Shown here piece by piece: positions 36,401 through 45,686 of a DNA stretch of 49,832 nt. Made by a program: the position numbers and the translations under genes. The DNA comes from an uncultured Alphaproteobacteria bacterium. GTDB taxonomy: Bacteria > Pseudomonadota > Alphaproteobacteria > SP197. The DNA is taken from the NCBI GenBank assembly GCA_943787175.1, contig CALSLK010000035.1, positions 1-49,832 on the forward strand. The letters are read 5' to 3'. The notes under the pieces are model-generated. The model had not been told where the DNA came from. It saw nothing but the letters and a program-made list of their open reading frames with translations, and searched no databases. How positions within the stretch are numbered: position 1 is the stretch's first letter; each line of letters starts with the position of its first letter.

Positions 36401-36431
36401 GAGGCCCGGTTCACGCCGGGCCTCTTTTTTT
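36401..36431 (+). terminator. Rho-independent terminator after the binding-protein gene
   Basis: GAGGCCCGG and the inverted CCGGGCCTC form a long GC stem with a short loop (TTCACG), followed by seven T. It lies 24 bp after the stop and is the clearest terminator in the window. Confidence 0.95.
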
Positions 36432-36528
36432 GTGCAAATGCTGCATGAGACCGCTTGAGCATTTCACATGACCCCGCCCCCCACCTTCTCTAGCCTTGTT
36501 GCGATTGAACACGCTTCGGGGCGGATTG

Positions 36529-37377
36529 ATGACGAAAGCAGATGCACCGGCAATGAGCGGTCCTGGGACAGAAGCGTTGTTCGATACCGGCCGCTATTGC
36601 CTGCATGATAGAATGAGCACGGCCTATCGCGATCTTGTTGCGCATGCGCGCGAAGAACTGCGTGATGACAATTGCGTGGTGCTGCCAGACTTTGTCCGAA
36701 CCTCTGTTCTGCAGGCCATGCAGGCTGAAAGTGCTGCGAAATCGGACACCGCGACCTATACCGAAAAGTGGCTCAACCCCTATTTCAGCGAGCCGCCCGA
36801 CGACGTTCCAGAAAACCACCCGCTGAAACGCATGGCGTTACGTTGCCATGGCATGGTGCGCGCGGACCGCTTTGCGCATGACGGAACCATCCGGGCACTC
36901 TTCAATAACGCGGATCTGTGTCGTTTCGTCGCCGACTGTCTGGACCATGAAACCCTTCATGCCTATCGCGACCCATATGGCTGCGTGAACATCAATGTGC
37001 AGAAACCCGGACGAGAGTTCTCCTGGCACTTTGACCACAATGAATTCACGGTTTCGATGCTGCTGCGTGAGCCTGAGGGTGGCGGAATCTTTGAATATGT
37101 TCCTGACATCCGCACCCGCGAAGACGAAAACTTTGAAGCAGTGCGTGCCGTGCTTGACGGCGAACGAGAGAGCGTCAGAACGCTGGCCCTGAAACCCGGC
37201 GACCTGCAGTTGTTCCGTGGCGGTTACACGCTCCACCGCGTGACAGCGCCGACAGGCAACCGGGACCGTCACAGCCTGTTGTTGAGTTATGTCACTGACC
37301 CAGACCACATCGCCACGCCCGAGTATGCCGAGCGGCTTTGGGGCGAGGTTCACCCGCTGCACCAGCAAACTTCCTGA
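36529..37377 (+). CDS. Fe(II)/2-oxoglutarate-dependent oxygenase resembling the BesD/HalD family
   Basis: A 282-residue non-heme iron enzyme. The facial triad is visible as His167 and Asp169 in WHFDHNEF and His236 in TLHRV, with Arg/His (RDRHSLLLSY) after it for 2-oxoglutarate binding. The overall pattern (GREFSWHFDHNEF, EGGGIFEYVPDIR, LQLFRGGYTLHRV) resembles the BesD/HalD group of free-amino-acid enzymes. In true halogenases the Asp is a Gly; here Asp is kept, so hydroxylation of an amino acid is more likely. The ATG at 36529 with GGGGCGG upstream is used rather than a TTG at 36496. Confidence 0.83.
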   Translation: MTKADAPAMSGPGTEALFDTGRYCLHDRMSTAYRDLVAHAREELRDDNCVVLPDFVRTSVLQAMQAESAAKSDTATYTEKWLNPYFSEPPDDVPENHPLKRMALRCHGMVRADRFAHDGTIRALFNNADLCRFVADCLDHETLHAYRDPYGCVNINVQKPGREFSWHFDHNEFTVSMLLREPEGGGIFEYVPDIRTREDENFEAVRAVLDGERESVRTLALKPGDLQLFRGGYTLHRVTAPTGNRDRHSLLLSYVTDPDHIATPEYAERLWGEVHPLHQQTS

Positions 37378-37403
37378 CCTGCTCCGGGGCCAGGTCAGGT
37401 CAA

Positions 37404-38365
37404 TCAGCCAGAGGGCCAATCCTCCCAGGCCACTTCACGGCCGGGATAGCCGGGGCTTTTGAACGGCCAGGACGTCGCCAGCCATTCCTTCACGAACGCC
37501 AGGAAGCGCTGATCCATGCCCGCATCGCTCGCCTTTTTTACGAGCCAGAAACAGACCTCGACATCGTGGTCGGGGTGTTTTGATGGCGAAAGGTAGAGGC
37601 AACCGATCTCTTCGGTCATATCGGCGTTGAAGAGGGCAAAGGAGAAACAGATATTGAGATCGTGCATCCATTCACACCAGCCGGTGTCGGCAAGCGCCAG
37701 CCGCGGCGTGAGATCTTCACGAGGCCATTCCAGGTCGGGTCCCAGCACACCCTTGAGATGGTCGATGTTGGCCATATAGGCCGCAAAATCGAGCCGGGTG
37801 TGATCCATGTTGAGGAGCGTGAGCTTCATGTCCTCGAACGGAACCGATTGCGGCACGGCAAAATCGAGGGGCACCAGAGGCAAGATTCGGCAATCCGCCC
37901 AGGGATGTTCCCGACCAGGGTAGACCACCTTCTGGAACGGCCAGTCACGCTCGACCCAGTCCTTTGCAAAGGCAAAAAGGTCGTCATCAAAATTGTCGGG
38001 GATGCCGTCCGCGCGGGTCCAGGTCATGACGTGGGCATCAGCATCGGGATGCCCGGTCTGGTGGATGTAGATGCAGCCCAGATGACGCGCGTCGTTTTCG
38101 GTGAAGACACAATAGGAGAACGACGTGCGGAGGAAATGTTCCCACTCGCAATAGGCGGTATCGGCCAGGGCAAGACGCATGGAAAGGTTCTGGTACGGCC
38201 AGGTTTCAACCTCGTAATCAAAGGCCTTCTGGATGCGCTCGATGCTGCTCATGTAGGCATCGAAGTCCTGTGCCAGGTGATCCATGTTGAGCAGACGCAG
38301 CGTTCCGCCAGGCCCGGAATTCCGTCAGGAACCTGAAAATCGACCGGTACAAATGGTGTCGTCAT
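37404..38365 (-). CDS. Tandem-domain GNAT-like protein, N-terminus frameshifted
   Basis: A protein of about 320 residues built from two similar halves: LNMDHLAQDFDAYMSSIERI, YCEWEHFLRTSFSYCVF and VYPGREHPW in the first, and LNMDHTRLDFAAYMANIDHL, WCEWMHDLNICFSFALF and GYPGREVAWEDW in the second. Each half resembles small uncharacterised GNAT-like proteins. The first 18 codons (from ATG 38365, MTTPFVPVDFQVPDGIPG) are in another frame; one missing G in CTGGCGG near 38305 joins them. The join is supported by the matching PLVPLDFAVPQSVPFEDMKLT before the second half. Without it, the gene would start at 38285. Function is unknown. Confidence 0.72.
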
Positions 38366-38434
38366 CACGCTTCCCCCGCACTGTTCTCTGCGAAAGTGGA
38401 GCACGGCGGCATAGGAGTCGCAAGTTTGGCCGGG

Positions 38435-39049
38435 TCAGCTCACCAGGAGCCATTTGGCAAGGTTTGCCCTGATCTCCTGTTCGAGACGCTCATCAAGTGC
38501 GGTCACAATGCTTGCCATCATCTCGTAAAGCGTCTCTTCGCGCTGATTGAGCGAATAGTTTTCCGGCACCGTGCGGCTGGCCGTGGCGCGTGCCTGAACG
38601 GAACCGATGCCTGAGGGATCACCTTCGATCCCGACCTTGACCGCAAGCGCACCCTCGTACCGTTCGGACTGATCAATGTTGAAGACACCCTCGACGCCAC
38701 TTGTGGTGTTGAGCGGCACCTCGACAAAGCGGTTTTCAGTGAGGGTGACGCGCGCGCGTCCAGGGCCACCGTGGGGCTGCAGGCGTTCATGCGCCCAACG
38801 GTCCATCGTGATGACGGGTGAGACAGGAAGCGCGTAACGAATATCGCGCGCCGGTGCTTCAACCGTGGCGGCAGCGGCAGCATCATCAAACAGGATTTCT
38901 GAAACACGCAGGCCTATGGGCGAACGGTGCTGGAACGTGATGTCGGGCCAGGTCGTGCGTTTCACGCTGGAAGCGCAGCCAGATAGCAACGCAGCAGATC
39001 CCAGTCCAGCGATCAGGATGCTGCGTCGATCAAACAAGATGTTGGTCAT
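38435..39049 (-). CDS. Putative lipoprotein of the hslO neighbourhood
   Basis: A 204-residue protein with an N-terminal lipoprotein signal: hydrophobic stretch then LLSGCAS, with Cys25 as the lipid-modified residue. The rest is polar and of unknown fold, with no recognised domain. It begins one base after the hslO stop and so is co-transcribed with hslO, argF and argD. Lipoproteins of this size often sit beside hslO in Alphaproteobacteria. Role is unknown. Confidence 0.8.
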   Translation of the reverse strand: MTNILFDRRSILIAGLGSAALLSGCASSVKRTTWPDITFQHRSPIGLRVSEILFDDAAAAATVEAPARDIRYALPVSPVITMDRWAHERLQPHGGPGRARVTLTENRFVEVPLNTTSGVEGVFNIDQSERYEGALAVKVGIEGDPSGIGSVQARATASRTVPENYSLNQREETLYEMMASIVTALDERLEQEIRANLAKWLLVS

Positions 39050-39050
39050 G

Positions 39051-39983
39051 TCAGGCCGTTCCTGGTGCCGGGTTCATGATAAATTGGGGGGTGAAGTGTT
39101 GCGTCCGGTTGCAGAACTGACAAATCACTTCAAGCACACCGTCGATGGCAAGATCCTCGATCTCTGCGGCAGGCATATTGCGAAGTACGGCCAAAGCACG
39201 TTCATCCGAACAGCTACAGCCAAAACTGATCGGCCGGGCATCGAACACACGCACACCCTGCTCGTGAAACAGACGGTAGAGAAGGCTGTGATCGGAGAGA
39301 TCAGGATCAGTCAGTTCTCCGGGCGTTGCCGTTCCCAACAGCGCCATGGCGGTGCGCCAATTGTCTTCGCGGTCGGCCGACAGAACCGGCTCATCGCCCG
39401 CCCCAAGTTCGGCCAGCCGCTGCATGGAGATCGCTCCGGCACGCCAGCCATCTGGTTTGCGTTCGACAGCGAGCTTGAGCGCCGTATCAATCTGATCGGA
39501 CTGCTGGAAGTAGCTGTGTGCACATTCTGCAAGCGTGGCGCCATCGAGTTGCACGATGCCCTGGTAAAGCTCGGTCTCTGGCCCCTGATCGACGGTGAGT
39601 GCCAGAAGGCCTGCGCCGATCAGGCGCGGCACCGGGCTTTCGGCAAGGCCGCCGGAAGCCTCGGCTTCGGCCAGACGTTCCGCATCGAAACTGGCATAGC
39701 CGCGCATCTGGCCATCAGACATGAAGTCGACGGCGAGCAGGCGAATGGGACCATCGCCACGAGTCTCGGCCGTCATCCGGCCTTCGAACTTCAGGGCGGC
39801 ACCCAGCACCGCAGCCATGGCCATCAATTCGCCCAGCATGCGTGAGACCGTGTCTGGATAGTCGTGCTGGGAAAGCACGCGATCGACCGTTGCACCCATG
39901 CGCACAAGACGGCCCGACAGATGGAGCCCGTCGACCTGAAAGGGCTGGATGGTATCGGTTTGGTCTGTCAGGTCAGGCACCAT
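39051..39983 (-). CDS. hslO: Redox-regulated chaperone Hsp33
   Basis: A 310-residue Hsp33. The zinc-binding cysteines that sense oxidation are FGCSCSDER and, about 33 residues later, ICQFCNRTQ. The core has RMLGELMAMAAVLGAALKFEGRMT and GDGPIRLLAVD, as in the family. Oxidation releases zinc and turns it into a holdase for unfolding proteins. It overlaps the end of argF by 16 bp, so it belongs to the argD-argF unit. Confidence 0.96.
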   Translation of the reverse strand: MVPDLTDQTDTIQPFQVDGLHLSGRLVRMGATVDRVLSQHDYPDTVSRMLGELMAMAAVLGAALKFEGRMTAETRGDGPIRLLAVDFMSDGQMRGYASFDAERLAEAEASGGLAESPVPRLIGAGLLALTVDQGPETELYQGIVQLDGATLAECAHSYFQQSDQIDTALKLAVERKPDGWRAGAISMQRLAELGAGDEPVLSADREDNWRTAMALLGTATPGELTDPDLSDHSLLYRLFHEQGVRVFDARPISFGCSCSDERALAVLRNMPAAEIEDLAIDGVLEVICQFCNRTQHFTPQFIMNPAPGTA

Positions 39984-40888
39984 TTCAGAATGGCCTTTTG
40001 CGCGTGCAGGCGGTTTTCAGCTTCGTCGAACACCACCGATTGCGGACCGTTGGCCACCTGGGCAGAGACCTCGTTGCCGCGATAAATCGGCATGCAATGC
40101 ATGAAGATGGCATCAGGGTTGGCCAGCGCCATCTTTTCTGCATCGATGCGATAGGGTTCCAGGGCCGACATGTCGATGGGTTCGGATTCAGCACGTTCAT
40201 CGCTCATGGATTTCCAGGTATCGGTGACGACACAATCCACGGCTTCAACCGCCTGCTCGACCGTCTCCACGATCTTGACCTTGCCCTGATGTTCCTCTGC
40301 CCATTCCATGACATGGCGGGGCGGGTGGTACTTGGGCGGACAGGCAATCTTGAGCTCGAAGTCGAAACGCACAGCGGCATGGATCCAGGAGCAGGCCATG
40401 TTGTTGCCGTCTCCAGCCCAGGCCACGCTTTTGCCCTGGATCGGTCCCAGATGTTCCTCGACCGTCATGACATCGGCCATGAGCTGGCTTGGATGGGTAC
40501 GGTCCGTCAGGCCGTTGATGATGGGCACCGTGCCGTAATGGGCAAGATCCAACATCTTCTGGTGATCGATGGTGCGGATCATGATGGCATCAACATAACG
40601 CGACAGGACACCGGCGGTATCGCCGATGCTCTCGCCACGGCCAAGCTGCATGTCGCCGGGCGACAGGTTGATGGTTTCACCACCAAGCTGGCGCATCGCC
40701 AGGTCATAGGAAATGCGTGTGCGTGTGGACGGCTTCTCGAAGATCGTGGCGAGCACCAGATCGGTACAGAGTTTGGGCCGATCGCCTGCTTTCCACCTGA
40801 TCTTGAGATCATGCGCATCATCAAGAATGCCCCGCAGGGTGGGGGCATCGAGCGCATCGATATCCAGGAAATGTTTGACCGCAGTCAT
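39968..40888 (-). CDS. argF: Ornithine carbamoyltransferase
   Basis: A 306-residue ornithine carbamoyltransferase, which makes citrulline from ornithine and carbamoyl phosphate. The carbamoyl-phosphate motif STRTR is in FEKPSTRTRISYD. The ornithine-binding part is DTWKSM and MHCMPIYRG. The length is normal. The start overlaps the argD stop by four bases (ATGA), indicating coupling, and the end overlaps hslO. Confidence 0.97.
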   Translation of the reverse strand: MTAVKHFLDIDALDAPTLRGILDDAHDLKIRWKAGDRPKLCTDLVLATIFEKPSTRTRISYDLAMRQLGGETINLSPGDMQLGRGESIGDTAGVLSRYVDAIMIRTIDHQKMLDLAHYGTVPIINGLTDRTHPSQLMADVMTVEEHLGPIQGKSVAWAGDGNNMACSWIHAAVRFDFELKIACPPKYHPPRHVMEWAEEHQGKVKIVETVEQAVEAVDCVVTDTWKSMSDERAESEPIDMSALEPYRIDAEKMALANPDAIFMHCMPIYRGNEVSAQVANGPQSVVFDEAENRLHAQKAILKWCLT

Positions 40889-42057
40889 GACCCTAGCTCA
40901 GCGCCCACGGCATCAAGTGCTGCGATAGCCTCATCGATCTGCTCGTTCTCGATGATAAGCGGCGGCAGGAAACGCATGACGTTGTCGCCAGCCGGTACGG
41001 CAAGCACATGATGTTTCTGCATGGCACCGATGACATCGCCCACGGGGGCAACGCACTTGATGCCCAGCATCATGCCCAGACCACGGACGTGATCGAAGGT
41101 GCCGGGATGGCGTTTGATGGCCGCCTCGATCTCATCACGCAGGCGCGCGGCTTTCTTCTCGACGCCTTCGAGGAAACCATCGGCGAGCATGATATCAAGC
41201 ACGGCATTGCCCACAGCAGTCGAGAGCGGGTTGCCGCCGAAGGTTGAACCGTGACTGCCTGCCGTCAGGGCAGACGCCGCACGTTCGGTCGCCAGACAGG
41301 CGCCGATCGGCATGCCGCCTCCCAGTGCCTTGGCAACCGCCATGATGTCGGGCGCGACACCGGCCCATTCATGACCAAACAGCCTGCCCGTGCGCCCAAC
41401 GCCACACTGAACCTCGTCATAGATCACCAGCAGGTCGAATTCGTCGGCAGCCATGCGGATTGCCTTGAGGAACTCAGGGTCGACAGGGTTGATGCCGCCT
41501 TCACCCTGAACCGGCTCGACAATGATGGCCGCGGTTTCGCCCGTGATGGCTTCGCGCAGCGCGTTGCTGTCATGGATCGGCACCTGATCGAAGCCGTCGG
41601 TGGGCGGACCAAAGCCTTCGAGATGTTTGGCCTGACCGCCCGCAGCGATGGTCGCCAGCGTGCGTCCGTGGAACGCGCCGGTGAAGGTAATCGTGCGGAA
41701 GCGTTCGGGGTGGCCGTTCATGAACTGGTAGCGCCGCGCCATCTTCAACGCGCACTCGATTGCTTCGGCGCCCGAATTGGCGAAAAAAACACTGTCAGCA
41801 AACGTGGCGGCGACGAGACGCTCGGCCAGACGTTCCTGGCCGCTGATTCGGTAGAGATTGGAGGTATGCCAGAGCATCCCGGCCTGGTCCTGCAGCGCCT
41901 TCACCAGATGGGGATGTGCATGTCCCAGGCTGGTGACGGCGATACCGCAGCCAAAATCGAGAAAACGTTCACCGTCTTCGGTGAAGAGATAGGGCCCCTC
42001 GCCACGCGCGAAAACAAGATCGGCGCGACCATAGGTCGGCATGACCGGTGTGATCAC
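40885..42057 (-). CDS. argD: Acetylornithine aminotransferase (ArgD)
   Basis: A 390-residue class III aminotransferase using PLP. The cofactor Lys is in MAVAKALGGGMPIGA, the Asp in VIYDEVQCGVGRTG and the phosphate loop in FANSGAEAIECALK. It converts N-acetylglutamate semialdehyde to N-acetylornithine. The GTG at 42057 is the start, because GGAGG lies 5 bases before it and the protein then begins (M)ITPVMPTYGRADLVF, as in relatives. The longer ATG frame from 42108 is rejected. A hairpin and a terminator lie just upstream. Confidence 0.95.
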   Translation of the reverse strand: MITPVMPTYGRADLVFARGEGPYLFTEDGERFLDFGCGIAVTSLGHAHPHLVKALQDQAGMLWHTSNLYRISGQERLAERLVAATFADSVFFANSGAEAIECALKMARRYQFMNGHPERFRTITFTGAFHGRTLATIAAGGQAKHLEGFGPPTDGFDQVPIHDSNALREAITGETAAIIVEPVQGEGGINPVDPEFLKAIRMAADEFDLLVIYDEVQCGVGRTGRLFGHEWAGVAPDIMAVAKALGGGMPIGACLATERAASALTAGSHGSTFGGNPLSTAVGNAVLDIMLADGFLEGVEKKAARLRDEIEAAIKRHPGTFDHVRGLGMMLGIKCVAPVGDVIGAMQKHHVLAVPAGDNVMRFLPPLIIENEQIDEAIAALDAVGAELGS

Positions 42058-42062
42058 TGCAA

Positions 42063-42067
42063 CCTCC
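42063..42067 (-). promoter_or_regulatory. Shine-Dalgarno that sets the GTG start of argD
   Basis: On the minus strand GGAGG is followed by TTGCA and the GTG of argD, a perfect site at a spacing of 5. It lies inside the longer ATG frame from 42108 and so argues against that start. Confidence 0.85.
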
Positions 42068-42077
42068 AGTGAAATCG

Positions 42078-42097
42078 TTGCGCCCTGATTGGCGCAA
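42078..42097 (-). promoter_or_regulatory. Hairpin in the argD leader
   Basis: TTGCGCC and GGCGCAA form a perfect 7-bp stem around a 6-base loop, ending about 10 bases before the argD ribosome-binding site. It could shape translation or be part of a promoter or operator. No leader peptide is evident. Confidence 0.4.
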
Positions 42098-42102
42098 AAC
42101 AA

Positions 42103-42135
42103 CGACAAAACCCGGCGGAATCCCGTCCACCGGGT
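42103..42135 (-). terminator. Rho-independent terminator between the ABC-2 permease and argD
   Basis: On the minus strand ACCCGG and CCGGGT form a stem extended by inner pairs, followed by TTTTGT. It is about 60 bp after the permease stop and separates that gene from argD. Confidence 0.7.
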
Positions 42136-42193
42136 ATCCGTGCACTATCGAGTCGGCTTGGGCCGCTGTCAATCAGCGCAGCGTTCGGGCCGG

Positions 42194-42988
42194 TCAGGAT
42201 TTCAGACGATAGCCGCGTTGCAGGATGATGTAGCAGGCAATGGCCAGAACACTGACCGTTGCCGTCAGGACGGCTGCACCAAGGGCCAGCGAACTGTCGG
42301 CATGACCGGTGAAGCCGTAACGGAAGCCGTCGATGGCATAGAAGAACGGGTTGAAAAGCGCCAGGAACTGCAGGCTCTCGGGCAGGCGTTGAATGGAATA
42401 GAACGTGCCCGACAGAAAGGTGAGCGGGGTGATGAAGAAGTTGGTCAGCGCCGCGATCTGATCGAACTTTTCGGCCCAGATGCCGACCAGGGTTCCGGCC
42501 AGGCCCATCATGGCAGCACCGGCCAGGCCATAAAATACGACGGCCCAGAGGTGTTGGGGACTGATGCCCACGATCACCACCATGACGACCAGGATGAAAA
42601 AACCGACCACCAGACCGCGCGTAATCGCGCCCAGGATCAGTCCGGCCATGAGGTCCAGCGAGGAAAGCGGCGGCATCAACGTGTCGACGATGTTGCCCTG
42701 GACCTTGGCAATGATGAGCGAGGAGGAAGAATTGGCGAACGCGTTTTGAAGGATTGCCATCATGATGAGACCCGGCGCCAGGAACTCCAGAAAGGGCACA
42801 CCACCAACATCCGTGACCGCGCGGCCCAGCGCCAGAGCGAAGACGGCCAGGAACAACAGGGTCGTAACGGCCGGTGCAACGACGGTCTGACCGGGAATCT
42901 TCATGAAGCGGCGGACCTCACGCATGTAAAGCGTCCAGGCGCCAAGCCATTTGCTGGTCGCGGTCGAAGCCAGGTCCTTGGTCGTCAT
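42194..42988 (-). CDS. ABC-2 type transporter permease
   Basis: A 264-residue membrane protein with six hydrophobic segments of the ABC-2 permease type: PAVTTLLFLAVFALALG, then FLEFLAPGLIMMAILQNAF and FFITPLTFLSGTFYSI. Such permeases export polysaccharides or drugs with a separate ATPase, which would be expected just upstream. None is found there; the upstream neighbour is a hydrolase on the other strand. I start at 42988 (MTTKDL) rather than 43042, since the shorter N-terminus is family-like. Substrate unknown. Confidence 0.88.
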   Translation of the reverse strand: MTTKDLASTATSKWLGAWTLYMREVRRFMKIPGQTVVAPAVTTLLFLAVFALALGRAVTDVGGVPFLEFLAPGLIMMAILQNAFANSSSSLIIAKVQGNIVDTLMPPLSSLDLMAGLILGAITRGLVVGFFILVVMVVIVGISPQHLWAVVFYGLAGAAMMGLAGTLVGIWAEKFDQIAALTNFFITPLTFLSGTFYSIQRLPESLQFLALFNPFFYAIDGFRYGFTGHADSSLALGAAVLTATVSVLAIACYIILQRGYRLKS

Positions 42989-43083
42989 GGTACGTTGGGT
43001 CTTTCCTGCTGCTTGCTTGCCCGAGCCGGCGGCGCGCACCATAACGCCTGGAGATTGGCCACGCCAAGGATTGCCCGTTTGCC

Positions 43084-44066
43084 ATGAAACGAATTCTGCC
43101 CTGCCTGCTCCTGATCCTGCTCAACGCGGCCTGCGCGCCCGTGGTGATGCCTGCGGGGCCAGCCATCATGGCACCCGAGATGACCGGCGACGCCGCGGTC
43201 ATGACCGATGGTACGGCCCTGACGCTGCGGGCCTGGCCGGCCGATGGCGAACCCAGTGCCATCGTGCTGGCGCTCCACGGATTCAATGATTATGGCAACG
43301 CCTTTGCCCTGCCCGCTGCGTTCTGGGCCGATCAGGGCATCACCACCTTTGCCTATGACCAGCGCGGTTTCGGCACCAGCGAGATCGCGGGCTTCTGGCC
43401 AGGCAGCGAAACCCTGGCATCGGACGCACGCACGGTGATCGACCTGCTGGCACGTCGTCACCCCGGCACACCACTCTATCTCCTGGGTACCAGCATGGGC
43501 GGCGCGGTTGCAGCCGTTTCGGTTCTGGGTGAAGCACCCGACGGGCTTGCCGGGCTGATCCTGGTTGCCCCGGCGGTCTGGGGCCGCGACACCATGCCCT
43601 GGAGTTATCAGGCCTCGCTGTGGCTGGTTGCGCACACGGCGCCGGGCATGAAGCTTTCTGGCAGTGGTCTTGATCTCTGGCCTTCCGACAACATCGAAAT
43701 GCTGCGCGAACTGGGACGCGACCCGCTGGTGCTCAAGGAAACCCGGGCGGACGCAGTCTATGGTCTGGTGCATCTGATGGATGATGGCCTTGCCTCAGCC
43801 GGCCAGGCGCCGCTGCCGGTCCTGCTGGTCTATGGCGAGAACGACCAGATCGTACCGCCCGAACCCGTGGCACGGTTTGCTGCGGCATGTCCGGCCCGGT
43901 CCGCATTGCGGTCTATCCAAAGAGCTATCACATGGTATTGCGCGACCTTTCCCGCGACGTCCCGTTGGGTGACATCGCAAGTTTCATGCTCGATCCCATG
44001 GCCCCGCTGCCATCAGGCAACGAAACCGGACTGGAAGCCCTTCAGGCTCTGAAACCCGCCTTCTGA
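43084..44066 (+). CDS. Lipoprotein alpha/beta hydrolase (lysophospholipase-like), frameshifted near the end
   Basis: A protein of about 325 residues. The N-terminus is a lipoprotein signal (LLILLNAACAP, Cys17). The hydrolase fold follows with LALHGFNDYG, the nucleophile motif GTSMGG, and GENDQIVP with the acid. The frame breaks near 43887: one missing base in GCGGCA-TGTCC. The true tail (MSGPVRIAVYPKSYHMVLRD) with the catalytic His in YHMV then ends at the TGA at 44064-44066. Without the correction it ends at 44052 with a scrambled C-terminus and no His. Class: monoacylglycerol lipase or lysophospholipase, attached to the envelope. Confidence 0.83.
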
Positions 44067-44141
44067 TTCGATGAGGCGTGGCGTCTGCCCTCCGGCGTCA
44101 CTAGGATTGCGCTTCCGTCGAAAAATGGTGTGACAACAGTC

Positions 44142-45416
44142 ATGAGCACGATCTTCAAGACTCTGGGTGTGCTGCTGCTGGCCACAGCGCTTCTCAACAT
44201 CGCCAACGGGTCGCTATTCACCCTGATCGGCCTGCGACTGGCTGCCGAGGTTACACCCGCAGTGGTCGGTTTCATCACATCGGGACATTTCGTGGGCCTG
44301 CTGGCGGGATCGTTCACGGCAACAGCGATCATCATGCGGGTTGGCCATATCCGCGCGTTCACGGTCTTTGCTGCGGTGGCATCCTGTGCGGTGCTGCTGA
44401 TGGGCCTGGTATTCGGTGCACCGGTCTGGTTCATCCTGCGCATCGTGATCGGCTACTGCATGGCCGGCCTGTTCATGGTTCTGGAAAGCTGGTTCAACGA
44501 CGGTGCCAGCAACGAGAAACGCGGTCAGACCTTCGGCTATTACATGGTCGCATCCTCTGGCGCGTTCGCAGTAGGCCCGTTCCTGGTCAATCTGGGCGAT
44601 CCTGCGGCCTATCCGCTGTTTGCCATCACAGCGATCCTGTTCAACCTCTGCCTTCTGCCCATTGCACTGACACGCAAGGGCAACCCGGTCATCTCTCAGT
44701 CCAACCGTCTGAAACTGCGTGAACTGATGAAGATCTCGCCGCTGGGCGTCACCGGCTGCGTTGCCGCAGGACTGGTCAACAGCGCGGTTTATGGTTTGGG
44801 CGCCGTTTACGGCGACCTTGCGGGTCTGAGCGACAGTGGTGTGGCGCTTTTCTTTAGTGCCGTCATTCTGGGCGGACTTGCCATGCAGTTGCCGGTGGGC
44901 TGGATTTCGGACCGTTATGACCGGCGCACAACCATGATGGGCCTGACTTGCGGCGCGATGGGTTTTGCCCTGCTGATCGTTCTGTTCGGCGGTTGGTCCC
45001 TGCCGCTTCTTGCAGTCCTGAGTTTTGCCTTTGGCGGCATGATGGGGCCGATCTATGGCCTCTCCGTCGCCCAGGCCAACGATTATGTCGAGAAGGACCA
45101 GTTCGTCGCGGTCTCCAGCGGCCTTCTGATTGCCTACAGTCTGGGCGCGATTGCGGGCCCCAATATCGCTTCATGGCTGATGGACGGCGTCGGCCCGATC
45201 GGCCTGTGGCTTTATGTCGCCGTCATCCTGCTGGGTCTGGGTGGCTTTACGGTCTATCGGATGCGCACACGCACGGCTCTGCCGGTCCAGGAACAGGGCA
45301 ACTATGTCGCCGTAGCGGGCGAAACACCGCTGGCTGGAGAGCTGGACCCACGGGCGGTTGGAGATGCCGAAGCAGCCGAAGCGGTTGCTACAGGCCCAGC
45401 AAAGAATCACGATTGA
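44142..45416 (+). CDS. Major facilitator superfamily transporter (YcaD-like)
   Basis: A 424-residue inner-membrane transporter with 12 hydrophobic segments. The loop motif between helices is seen as GWISDRYDRRTTMMG. ESWFNDGASNEKRGQTFGYY and GPIYGLSVAQANDYVEKDQFVAVSSGLL are typical of the YcaD-like group. The last 50 residues are a polar tail. I use the ATG at 44142; a GTG at 44130 would add four residues. Substrate unknown. The next 270 bp hold no gene I can support. Confidence 0.9.
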   Translation: MSTIFKTLGVLLLATALLNIANGSLFTLIGLRLAAEVTPAVVGFITSGHFVGLLAGSFTATAIIMRVGHIRAFTVFAAVASCAVLLMGLVFGAPVWFILRIVIGYCMAGLFMVLESWFNDGASNEKRGQTFGYYMVASSGAFAVGPFLVNLGDPAAYPLFAITAILFNLCLLPIALTRKGNPVISQSNRLKLRELMKISPLGVTGCVAAGLVNSAVYGLGAVYGDLAGLSDSGVALFFSAVILGGLAMQLPVGWISDRYDRRTTMMGLTCGAMGFALLIVLFGGWSLPLLAVLSFAFGGMMGPIYGLSVAQANDYVEKDQFVAVSSGLLIAYSLGAIAGPNIASWLMDGVGPIGLWLYVAVILLGLGGFTVYRMRTRTALPVQEQGNYVAVAGETPLAGELDPRAVGDAEAAEAVATGPAKNHD

Positions 45417-45686
45417 GTCCGAGAAGGGACCGGAATCTGGCCAAAATCGTGCGTTGTGGGTGAATCTGCGACAGTTCGGCAACATATGTTGCCCAAGAGC
45501 TTCACAAGTTGGGGCGAAAGATGGACTTGAGGTCCTTCAACATGGTATCGCATAGGTGATTTCAGGCGCCTGCCCGGCTCATTCTTGTGCTGGGCATCGT
45601 TTGAATGTGGGCATCCTGATGTGGCGGAAATCGTCGCATCGCAGTCGGTCAAGTGGAACAATGCGTTGATCCTCCACGTCAAGATC

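Noticed and set aside
44067..44141. Promoter boxes for the MFS transporter gene
   Set aside because: No -35/-10 pair with acceptable spacing stood out, so none is claimed.
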